DNA of 64,000 nucleotides from UKL13-2 sp031414695 (lineage in GTDB: Bacteria; Pseudomonadota; Gammaproteobacteria; Burkholderiales; Usitatibacteraceae): positions 124,001 through 188,000 of the forward strand of contig JANNWG010000035.1 of the NCBI GenBank assembly GCA_031414695.1, given 5' to 3'. The notes below the pieces were generated by a model that was not told the origin of the DNA, ran no database searches, and was given only the letters and a program-made list of their open reading frames with translations. A program made the translations under genes and the position numbers. How positions within the stretch are numbered: the first letter of the stretch is position 1; every line of letters begins with the position of its first letter. Below are positions 1 through 7,080 of the stretch, piece by piece.

Positions 1-51
1 GCCGCGCGAACGCCAAGCTGTCAAATTTGTATTTACGTTTAAGCCTATCCT

Positions 52-1437
52 ATGTTCGATACACTCACCAATCGCCTTAACGGCATCGTTAAACAACTAC
101 GCGGTCAAGCGCGCTTAACCGAAGAGAACGTCACCGACGCGCTACGTGACGTGCGCATGGCGTTACTCGAAGCCGATGTCGGCTTGAGCGTAGTAAAAGA
201 GTTCATCAGCCGTGTGAAAGAAAAAGCGCTCGGCGCGGAAGTGCTGCAAAGCTTGTCGCCCGGCCAAGCATTTATTGGCATCGTCCATCAAGAGCTAATC
301 GCGCTGATGGGCGGCGAAGCGGCGCAAGCCAATCAGTTGCCTGACTTCAACAAACTGCCCGTTAATCTCGCCACCACGCCACCGGCGATTATCTTAATGG
401 CAGGTTTACAAGGTGCCGGTAAAACCACCAGCACGGGTAAATTAGCCAAGCTACTCAAAGAACGGTTCAAGAAAAAAGTATTGGTCGTCAGCGTTGACGT
501 GTATCGGCCCGCCGCGATTAAGCAGCTGGAAACACTTGCCGCACAAGTTGGCGTGGATTTTTTTGCAAGTGATGTAACCCAAAAGCCAGTGGATATAGCC
601 AATGCCGCAAAGCAATGGGCGAAAACACATTTTCATGATGTCTTGATTGTGGACACCGCCGGCCGACTCGCTATTGATGATGCGATGATGGCTGAGATTA
701 AAGCCGTGCATGCCGCCATGTCGCCGATAGAAACACTCTTCACCGTAGATGCGATGCAAGGCCAAGATGCGGTTAATGTCGCCAAAGCATTTAGTGAGGC
801 GCTGCCACTCACCGGTGTGGTGCTGACCAAGCTAGATGGTGACTCGCGCGGCGGTGTGGCGCTCTCGGTGAGACACATTACGGGTAAGCCGATTAAGCTC
901 GTCGGTGTATCCGAAAAAATGGATGGCTTAGAAGCGTTTTATCCGGAGCGCATGGCCTCGCGCATATTAGGTATGGGCGATGTGCTCTCACTCGTTGAGG
1001 CAGCACAGCAATCAGTCGATACCGATGCCGCGCAAAAGCTTGCGGAGAAATTTAAGAAAGGCAAAAATTTTGATTTTGATGATTTCAAAATGCAGCTAAC
1101 CCAAATGCGAAAAATGGGCGGCATGTCCGCTCTCATGGATAAACTGCCTGCACAATTAAGCCAAGCCGCGAATCAAGCGCCCGACCTGCAAGAAAAACAA
1201 TTGCGCCGCACCGAAGGCATGATTAATTCCATGACGCCATTGGAGCGCCGCAAACCCGAGCTACTCAAAGCCTCGCGCAAACGTCGCATCGCCGCAGGTG
1301 CAGGCGTGAGCGTGCAAGAGGTAAACAAAATGCTCACTCAATTTGAGCAAATGCAAAAGATGATGAAAATGATGAAAGGTGGCGGCATGGCCAAAATGAT
1401 GCGCGGCATGAAGGGCATGATGCCGGGTATGCGTTAG
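52..1437 (+). CDS. ffh: Signal recognition particle protein Ffh
   Basis: This is the GTPase subunit of the bacterial signal recognition particle. It binds 4.5S RNA and signal sequences of nascent membrane proteins and delivers ribosomes to FtsY. The 461-residue length is normal. The NG domain shows the P-loop GLQGAGKTTS near residue 118, DTAGR near 201 and TKLDGD near 259. The C-terminal M domain is methionine-rich (MKMMKGGGMAKMM), as expected for signal-peptide and RNA binding. The start ATG is only 51 bases into the window, so its promoter is barely visible. The stop codon overlaps the GTG of the next gene by one base. Confidence 0.98.
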   Translation: MFDTLTNRLNGIVKQLRGQARLTEENVTDALRDVRMALLEADVGLSVVKEFISRVKEKALGAEVLQSLSPGQAFIGIVHQELIALMGGEAAQANQLPDFNKLPVNLATTPPAIILMAGLQGAGKTTSTGKLAKLLKERFKKKVLVVSVDVYRPAAIKQLETLAAQVGVDFFASDVTQKPVDIANAAKQWAKTHFHDVLIVDTAGRLAIDDAMMAEIKAVHAAMSPIETLFTVDAMQGQDAVNVAKAFSEALPLTGVVLTKLDGDSRGGVALSVRHITGKPIKLVGVSEKMDGLEAFYPERMASRILGMGDVLSLVEAAQQSVDTDAAQKLAEKFKKGKNFDFDDFKMQLTQMRKMGGMSALMDKLPAQLSQAANQAPDLQEKQLRRTEGMINSMTPLERRKPELLKASRKRRIAAGAGVSVQEVNKMLTQFEQMQKMMKMMKGGGMAKMMRGMKGMMPGMR

Positions 1438-2654
1438 TGGTGAAAAAGGTGAATGCGGTTGATCTTGAAAGTACGATAGCAAGGATTAAAGCCGCGGATA
1501 CAGAAATCAAGGCATGGCGGGCATTTTTAAGCATAAATGCCGCAAACTGCCCGCCAGTAGGCGAGTTTGATAATAATTTTCAACCGCTTAAAAACCTCAC
1601 TGTTGGCGTCAAAGATATTATTGATGTTGCCGGTTTGCCGACCCGAATGGGCTCGCCAATTTTTGATGATGCGCCGCCCGCCACGGCCGACGCTGCTTGT
1701 GTCGCCTTAATGCGGCAAGCAGGCGCTGTCATCATCGGTAAAACTATCACCACCGAATTAGCCTCATTCGTCCCAAGTGAGACACGCAACCCGTTAAATT
1801 TAGCCCACACGCCTGGCGGCTCCTCGTCCGGCTCCGCTGCTGCTGTGGCTGCAGGGCATGTTGATATTGCCATCGGCACGCAAACAGCAGGCTCCATCAT
1901 ACGACCCGCTGCCTATTGTGGTGTTATCGGTTTCAAACCGAGTTTTGGTTTAGTGCCAACTGATGGCGTACTGATTCAATCGTCTACGCTCGATACGGTG
2001 GGTGTGTTCGCCCGAAACGTTGAACATTGCGCGGCGTGGCTTTCGGCGATGACTAAAAAACCAATCGACTTAGTCGCAATTAATAGACCGCTGAAGCTCG
2101 CCATCATCACCAATTGGGATAACCTCGCCAGCCCGACAATGCGCGAGGCAATGCAGATTTGTAAAAAACGTCTCATCGAAAACGGACACCAAGTTCGCTA
2201 TCTAACATTACCCGCGCTACTCGCTGAGATGCCCAAGACGCAAAAAATGATTCAAGATGTAGAAGCTGCGCGCGCCTATCACCAATACCGAACTACTCAC
2301 CGTACAGCGCTATCAGACGCGCTTGCAGTAGCATTAGACAAAGGTGCAGCGATTGACGATGCCACGTACCAACAAGCCTTAGTCGATAGAGATAGCGCCA
2401 TTAAGCTTGCAGTTCAAATAGGACACCAAGACGACGCATGGCTACTCCCAGCCGTCCCAAGTGAAGCGCCGCTGGGCTTTGCCACTACGGGTGATCCGCA
2501 CTTTAATCGACTGGCGTCTGGGCTTGGGTTGCCTGCAATCAGTTTGCCGGTGAGCCGAGTTGGTAAAGGCTTGCCTCTTGGAATACAACTAATAGGGCGG
2601 CTTCATCAAGATGTGGCACTACTTAGCGTAGTGCAGCAGATAAGCCTTCGATAG
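1437..2654 (+). CDS. Amidase (amidase signature family)
   Basis: This 405-residue protein is an amidase-signature hydrolase that would cleave a C-N amide bond. The Ser-cisSer-Lys triad is visible: the lysine sits in GVKDIIDVAGLPTR near residue 56, and the serines lie in the glycine/serine loop GGSSSGSAAAVAAG near 126-139 and in TAGSIIRPA. It lacks the length and context of GatA, so tRNA amidotransferase is unlikely and the substrate is unknown. The GTG start overlaps the ffh stop, implying translational coupling. Residues about 36-45 (NCPPVGEFD) are encoded by a copy of a palindromic repeat that is otherwise intergenic in this window. Confidence 0.9.
   Translation: MVKKVNAVDLESTIARIKAADTEIKAWRAFLSINAANCPPVGEFDNNFQPLKNLTVGVKDIIDVAGLPTRMGSPIFDDAPPATADAACVALMRQAGAVIIGKTITTELASFVPSETRNPLNLAHTPGGSSSGSAAAVAAGHVDIAIGTQTAGSIIRPAAYCGVIGFKPSFGLVPTDGVLIQSSTLDTVGVFARNVEHCAAWLSAMTKKPIDLVAINRPLKLAIITNWDNLASPTMREAMQICKKRLIENGHQVRYLTLPALLAEMPKTQKMIQDVEAARAYHQYRTTHRTALSDALAVALDKGAAIDDATYQQALVDRDSAIKLAVQIGHQDDAWLLPAVPSEAPLGFATTGDPHFNRLASGLGLPAISLPVSRVGKGLPLGIQLIGRLHQDVALLSVVQQISLR
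1516..1570 (+). repeat. Palindromic repeat copy a, inside the amidase gene
   Basis: The core at 1543-1569 (caaactgcccgccagtaggc followed by gagtttg) matches the 27-bp core seen at 10169, 10940, 17586, 40765 and 58482. An 8-bp perfect stem pairs 1516-1523 (ggcgggca) with 1548-1555 (tgcccgcc). Here the element is in frame within coding sequence, and all other copies are intergenic. Confidence 0.7.
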
Positions 2655-2775
2655 TGAGCCGCAAGTAATGTGCGGGCTAGAAGACGATACATTACAAAAA
2701 TATAAAAAATTGAGGCGTTGTGATTGCTTACGCAAATGGCTGATGTTTACACGGTCATATCTTCGAACAAAGATC

Positions 2776-2936
2776 ACCCCCATCCCAGCCTTCCCCCGTT
2801 GCCGGGGGAAGGAGTTTGATTGTGCGCGTTGCTTGGTGATGCTTCTACGTTCGAAGCTGTTAGGAGTAAGCGCATAAATATCAACAACGACGGAACGGCT
2901 CCTTCCCCCAAAAAGGGGGAAGGCTGGGATGGGGGT
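2776..2936. repeat. 161-bp nested inverted repeat upstream of rpsP
   Basis: A 22-bp arm at 2776-2797 is the exact reverse complement of 2915-2936. Each end is also a small hairpin of its own (ccttccccc/gggggaagg). The structure resembles a paired REP element or a small non-autonomous transposable element. It fills the middle of the 478-bp gap 2655-3132, in which I see no convincing gene. Confidence 0.75.
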
Positions 2937-2998
2937 ATTGTTGCTGAGTGTGCAGTCCCATGAGTTCGGCAGACTCCAAGTCAACCAATACAATAAAC

Positions 2999-3028
2999 TT
3001 GCACCCAAGCCCTTGTTTTTGTTATAAT
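2999..3028 (+). promoter_or_regulatory. Sigma-70 promoter of the rpsP operon
   Basis: A TTGCAC -35 box at 2999-3004 and a perfect TATAAT -10 box at 3023-3028 are separated by 18 bp. This is the best promoter match in the window. It lies about 105 bp upstream of the rpsP ATG, leaving a leader long enough for control, although I recognise no known leader structure. Confidence 0.7.
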
Positions 3029-3132
3029 TCTTGTCTTCGCTGAATAAGTGAAGCGCATCAAAAGTTGCCTGTTCACAACGGGTTTGTTTCCGGTTCTCAA
3101 TCGGATAATTTTCTTTATCTTCAGGAGTTAGC

Positions 3133-3417
3133 ATGGTTGTTATTCGCATGGCACGCGGTGGTTCTAAGAATCGCCCTTTTTACCACGTTGTTGTTGCCGA
3201 TTCACGCTGCCGCCGTGATGGTCGCTTCATCGAGCGTTTAGGTTTTTATAATCCAGTCGCACCAGAGTCCACAGAGGGCTTTCGTATTGCGATGGATCGT
3301 TTAGTGTTTTGGCAAGGTCAAGGCGCGCAAGCTTCTGACGCAGTCATGAAATTGGTAAAGCAAAGCAAAAAAACTGCACTTGCCGCTAATGGTGTAGCTA
3401 ACGCTGTTGCTAAGTAA
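3133..3417 (+). CDS. rpsP: 30S ribosomal protein bS16
   Basis: This is a small-subunit ribosomal protein needed for 30S assembly. The 94-residue sequence opens with the family signature MVVIRMARGGSKNRPFYHVV and has a short Ala/Lys tail. The ATG is preceded by an AGGAG ribosome-binding site. It heads the conserved rpsP-rimM-trmD-rplS cluster, here behind a strong promoter. Confidence 0.98.
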   Translation: MVVIRMARGGSKNRPFYHVVVADSRCRRDGRFIERLGFYNPVAPESTEGFRIAMDRLVFWQGQGAQASDAVMKLVKQSKKTALAANGVANAVAK

Positions 3418-3436
3418 TTTTTTAGTTGTCACGTAG

Positions 3437-3979
3437 TTGCCAAACAAGCCAGCACCAGTCACATTAACTGACGTTAATGCCGTCATTATGGCGCGGGTAG
3501 CCGCGCCATTCGGCATTAAGGGCTGGTTGAAGCTGCAAACGTTTACTGAGTATGCGGATAGCTTGGCAGAATTTAAGACTTGGTATTTATCGTCTCCACA
3601 GGGTTGGCAGGCGGTGCAGGTTGAAGATTTTGCAGTGAATAACAAAGCCGTAGTTGTAAAGCTAAAAGGCTGTGAAGATCGTACCCAAGCGGAACGATTT
3701 AGCAAACGCGACATTGCCGTACCGCGCGATTGGCTAGACAAAGAAGCAGATGGTGAGTACTACTGGATAGATTTAATTGGCGCAGAAGTCGTCAACGAAG
3801 TGGGTGAACATCTTGGCCGCGTTGAAACATTGATGGAAACGGGTGCAAATGATGTGTTGGTGGTGAAGTCGGCCACTGCTGAGACGTTAATCCCCTTCAT
3901 TGAACAGTATTTGCGACATGTGGATCGTGATAAAAAAATCATCACGGTCAGTTGGGATAAAAACTGGCAGGACGAATAG
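3437..3979 (+). CDS. rimM: Ribosome maturation factor RimM
   Basis: RimM binds uS19 and helps maturation of the 30S head. The N-terminal RimM barrel (ARVAAPFGIKGWLKL) and the C-terminal PRC-barrel (EYYWIDLIGAEVVN through VETLMETGANDVLVV) are both present in 180 residues. The start is a TTG at 3437 with a weak upstream site. An ATG at 3488 would remove the residues before the first beta strand and leave very little lead-in, so TTG is preferred but not proven. It follows rpsP by 19 bp and precedes trmD in the usual order. Confidence 0.96.
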   Translation: MPNKPAPVTLTDVNAVIMARVAAPFGIKGWLKLQTFTEYADSLAEFKTWYLSSPQGWQAVQVEDFAVNNKAVVVKLKGCEDRTQAERFSKRDIAVPRDWLDKEADGEYYWIDLIGAEVVNEVGEHLGRVETLMETGANDVLVVKSATAETLIPFIEQYLRHVDRDKKIITVSWDKNWQDE

Positions 3980-3991
3980 GCAAACAAGGTG

Positions 3992-4753
3992 ATGAAACGC
4001 TATGACGTTGTCACATTATTTCCAGAAATGTTTGATGCGATAGCCGATAGCGGTGTTACGCGTCGGGCTTTAGACGAAAAAGTATGGGAATTGCATTGTT
4101 GGAACCCACGCGATTTTGTTGAAGATAAGCACAAAACCATAGACGATCGCCCATTTGGTGGCGGCCCGGGAATGGTGATGAAAGCCGAGCCAATCGCGGC
4201 TGCCATACTGGCGGCGAAGGCAAGGCAACAAGAGTTTGCGGTATCGCCAAAAGTGGTTTATTTATCACCGCAGGCAAAACCGCTGAAAGATGCCGACGTT
4301 AGGCGACTTTCAAGTGAGACAGGATTAGTATTTTTATGCGGTCGTTATGAAGGCATTGACGAGCGCGTGATTGCAGGTGAGGTTGATGAAGAAATTTCTA
4401 TCGGTGATTTTGTTTTATCCGGTGGCGAGTTAGCGGCAATGGTAGTCATAGATGCGATGGTGCGGTTACTGCCTGGCGTATTAAATGACGGTGCATCGGC
4501 GGTTGAGGATTCATATTCGCCATCGCGTGATGGCTTATTGGATCACCCGCATTACACGCGACCAGAGGTGTGGAACGACATTGCCGTGCCGTCAGCGTTA
4601 CTGAGTGGTAACCATCGCGATATTGCGGCGTGGCGTAGAAGGTTAGTGATTGAACGAACGTGGCAGCGCAGACCAGAATTATTAGACGTAGCGTTACTAT
4701 CGTCAGAAGAATTACGCTGGCTTGAAGACATTAAGGCCGCAACTAAAAAGTAA
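3992..4753 (+). CDS. trmD: tRNA (guanine-N1-)-methyltransferase TrmD
   Basis: TrmD methylates G37 of tRNAs with SAM, preventing +1 frameshifts. It is a SPOUT (trefoil knot) enzyme. The knot-region signatures are clear: FLCGRYEGIDERV and ISIGDFVLSGGELAA, followed by DAMVRLLPGVL. The protein is about 253 residues. The preferred start is the ATG at 3992 giving MKRYDVVTLFPEMF; an in-frame GTG lies just before it at 3989. It is the third gene of the ribosomal operon. Confidence 0.98.
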   Translation: MKRYDVVTLFPEMFDAIADSGVTRRALDEKVWELHCWNPRDFVEDKHKTIDDRPFGGGPGMVMKAEPIAAAILAAKARQQEFAVSPKVVYLSPQAKPLKDADVRRLSSETGLVFLCGRYEGIDERVIAGEVDEEISIGDFVLSGGELAAMVVIDAMVRLLPGVLNDGASAVEDSYSPSRDGLLDHPHYTRPEVWNDIAVPSALLSGNHRDIAAWRRRLVIERTWQRRPELLDVALLSSEELRWLEDIKAATKK

Positions 4754-4898
4754 ATTGTAAGAAGTAGCAGTCGTAAAAAGCAGGCGCACATCAACGTGGG
4801 GTTTTATAAATAACTTGCAATAAACAACGTTGCGCTGTGTGATAGAGGACGGTAGATCATTACCTCCATTGATAAATGAAATAAAGAAGGAAACAAAT

Positions 4899-5315
4899 AT
4901 GAATATTATTCAACAACTCGAAGCCGAGGAAATCGCGCGCTTAGGCCGCACCATTCCCGAATTCGCCCCAGGTGATACCGTCATCGTGAACGTAAACGTC
5001 ATCGAAGGCGAGCGCAAACGCGTGCAGGCCTACGAAGGTGTCGTCATTGCTAAACGCAATCGTGGTCTAAATTCTTCATTCATCGTGCGTAAAATTTCAT
5101 CCGGCGAAGGTGTCGAGCGTACATTCCAATCTTATGCGCCAACCATTGCTTCCATTGAAGTGAAGCGTCGCGGCGATGTGCGCCGCGCCAAGCTCTACTA
5201 TCTACGCGACCGTTCAGGCAAGTCGGCACGTATTAAGGAAAAATTGGATTACGTTTCGACGCAGACTAAAGAAGCAAACAAGGAAGCTGCTAAAGAAGCT
5301 AAGGCAAAAGCGTAA
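4899..5315 (+). CDS. rplS: 50S ribosomal protein bL19
   Basis: This large-subunit protein sits at the subunit interface. The start at 4899 (MNIIQQLEAEEIARL) is chosen because an AAAGAAGG site lies just upstream, whereas an upstream in-frame ATG adds a non-homologous leader. The product is 138 residues, a little longer than many bL19 proteins. The extra length is a lysine/alanine-rich C-terminal tail after YLRDRSGKSARIKEKL. It closes the operon and is followed directly by a strong terminator. Confidence 0.98.
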   Translation: MNIIQQLEAEEIARLGRTIPEFAPGDTVIVNVNVIEGERKRVQAYEGVVIAKRNRGLNSSFIVRKISSGEGVERTFQSYAPTIASIEVKRRGDVRRAKLYYLRDRSGKSARIKEKLDYVSTQTKEANKEAAKEAKAKA

Positions 5316-5338
5316 ATCGCTTGCAGTAATGCCGACAC

Positions 5339-5371
5339 AAAAAAACCGCAGCGTTGGCTGCGGTTTTTTTT
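5339..5371 (+). terminator. Rho-independent terminator after rplS
   Basis: The stem ccgcagc/gctgcgg is flanked by an A run and followed by eight T residues, 24 bases past the rplS stop. Confidence 0.92.
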
Positions 5372-5491
5372 CGTGTTTAAGAAGGTCATGTGTTGTCGCA
5401 TTACTGTCATTTTGTTGTGTGTAAAGTACGGCCTCTGCCACTTGATTCAGGTATGGTGCGTTGCGCGCTGTAATGCGAGAATCATTTAATT

Positions 5492-5517
5492 CATCAGACT
5501 GATTAATCGGTCTGATG
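5492..5517. promoter_or_regulatory. 26-bp near-palindrome upstream of pilU
   Basis: The sequence catcagactgattaatcggt followed by ctgatg reads almost identically on both strands, with only one mismatched (G-T type) pair. It lies 48 bp before the pilU ATG and could be an operator. No regulator can be named from it. Confidence 0.4.
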
Positions 5518-5564
5518 GGTAAAGCGCCCTCTCTAGCTATTCCAAAAAATACAAGGAAAACGTA

Positions 5565-6743
5565 ATGTCAGTCTTGAGCGAAGAACAAGCGCGTGCCTAT
5601 ATGCACAAACTCTTGGCAGGAATGAGCCAGCAGGGCGGATCAGATTTATTTATCGCAAACGATTTTCCGCCAAGCATGAAAGCGCATGGCAGCATGCAGC
5701 CACTGGCCGCGCAAAAGCTGACAGGCGATGTCACCAAAGTGCTCGCGCATGCGCTCATGAATGAAGAGCAACGCGCGGAATTCGCCAAAGAAATGGAATG
5801 CAATTTCGCCATCTCTATTCCAGGGCTATCGCGATTTCGGGTGAATGTATTTATTCAGCAACGCAATGTCGGCATGGTCATTCGCACTATCGCGGCGGAA
5901 ATTCCAAATTTTGAGAAGCTCGGCCTGCCGGTGATTTTGAAGGACGTCATCATGAATAAGCGTGGGCTGGTGCTGGTCGTCGGCGGCACAGGCTCGGGCA
6001 AATCTACCACGCTAGCCGCGATGATTGATCAGCGCAATCGCACCTCCGCTGGGCACATCATCACAGTAGAAGACCCAGTGGAATATGTGCATCAATCAAA
6101 GATGTCATTAATTACCCATCGTGAAGTCGGCGTCGATACGCATTCATGGCATCACGCATTAAAAAACACGTTGCGACAAGCGCCGGACGTGATTTTGATT
6201 GGTGAAATTCGTGATCCTGAAACCATGGAGCACGCGATTGCATTTGCCGAAACAGGTCACCTGTGCCTAGGCACACTACACGCCAATAGCGCGAACCAAA
6301 CCATTGATCGCATCATCAATTTTTTTCCGGAAGAGCGACGCAATCAATTGCTCATGGATTTATCTGCCAACCTACGCGCGATTGTTTCGCAGCGACTAGT
6401 GCGAACAATCGATGGCAAAGGTCGCAAAGCCGCCATCGAGATTTTGCTCAATACACCAACCGTGGCAGAGCGTATTTTTAAGGGTGACTTCCAAGACCTA
6501 AAAGCCTTGATGGCCAAATCGCGTGAACTCGGTATGCGTACCTTTGATTGGGCATTGTTTGATTTGTACAGCGATGGTCATATCGCGTATGAGGAAGCAA
6601 TTCGCAACGCCGACTCTGCCAATGAGCTACGCCTAAACATCAAACTAAAAAGCCCGCGCGGTGAGCCAACAACAGAAAAAGCTTCGTCGTTGGAAATTCA
6701 TAAAGAGCCAGAGCCTGCTGCGGCTGAGGAGGAGAAAAAGTGA
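5565..6743 (+). CDS. pilU: Type IV pilus retraction ATPase PilU
   Basis: This is a hexameric motor ATPase of type IVa pili that assists PilT in pilus retraction. The Walker A motif GGTGSGKSTT is near residue 140, and the Asp/Glu-box and Walker B region is seen in VILIGEIRDPET near 208, followed by the His box in ETGHLCLGTLHANSA. It is assigned to PilU rather than PilT because of the 392-residue length and the C-terminal stretch GMRTFDWALFDLYSDGHI with EEAIRNADSANELRL. No pilT is adjacent, although the two are neighbours in many relatives. The last 35 residues are an acidic, probably disordered tail. Confidence 0.93.
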   Translation: MSVLSEEQARAYMHKLLAGMSQQGGSDLFIANDFPPSMKAHGSMQPLAAQKLTGDVTKVLAHALMNEEQRAEFAKEMECNFAISIPGLSRFRVNVFIQQRNVGMVIRTIAAEIPNFEKLGLPVILKDVIMNKRGLVLVVGGTGSGKSTTLAAMIDQRNRTSAGHIITVEDPVEYVHQSKMSLITHREVGVDTHSWHHALKNTLRQAPDVILIGEIRDPETMEHAIAFAETGHLCLGTLHANSANQTIDRIINFFPEERRNQLLMDLSANLRAIVSQRLVRTIDGKGRKAAIEILLNTPTVAERIFKGDFQDLKALMAKSRELGMRTFDWALFDLYSDGHIAYEEAIRNADSANELRLNIKLKSPRGEPTTEKASSLEIHKEPEPAAAEEEKK

Positions 6744-7076
6744 GTGCCTTGCGAGCAGAGGGGTTAGTGACCATCGAGTATTATTTTTTGAAAGCCACTT
6801 TTGCTAAAAGACTATAAATGTTGATGTGATGTAATTGAGAATGCATTAGCTAAAGCGAAAATATGATGATTAAAGACACAACACAAATATTCTCCTTCAC
6901 GACCGTTGGGCGTGTAGTCAGGGGGATGGGGTGGATGCTATGATTCTAAATCCCGTGTTTGGTGGTGCAAGCATCATTCCTATTTCATAGCTTGATCGAC
7001 CAAATAAAATGAAAAATAATTCGACTCCGACCCCTAGTGTTGTACTAGAAATAGGCAAGAGTCAAGGCCTGACCCT
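6744..7076. other. Gene-poor junction before the Rhs island
   Basis: This 333-bp A/T-rich stretch has no open frame of note. Its right end carries two mobile-element fragments: 7014-7034 (similar to sequences at 10218 and 10878) and the start of the 36-bp inverted repeat. It marks the border between core sequence and the accessory island. Confidence 0.6.
7014..7034 (-). repeat. RAYT-associated end sequence, left copy
   Basis: Read on the minus strand this is aggggtcggagtcgaattat, closely similar to 10218-10237 (aggggtcagcgtcgattatt) and 10878-10898 near the end of the transposase gene. I infer these are recognition ends of REP-associated transposase elements. Confidence 0.5.
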
Positions 7077-7080
7077 TTGC
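7045..7080 (+). repeat. 36-bp inverted repeat, left arm
   Basis: This arm is a perfect reverse complement of 10316-10351. It starts ctagaaataggcaagagtca and continues through a gcctgaccc core. It overlaps the first codon that can start the Rhs frame (TTG at 7077), so the repeat marks where the Rhs 5' part is lost. The other arm forms the leader of the transposase gene. Confidence 0.9.

Noticed and set aside
2668..2877. Open frame of 69 codons upstream of rpsP
   Set aside because: It runs through the nested inverted repeat, has no ribosome-binding site and no recognisable protein features.
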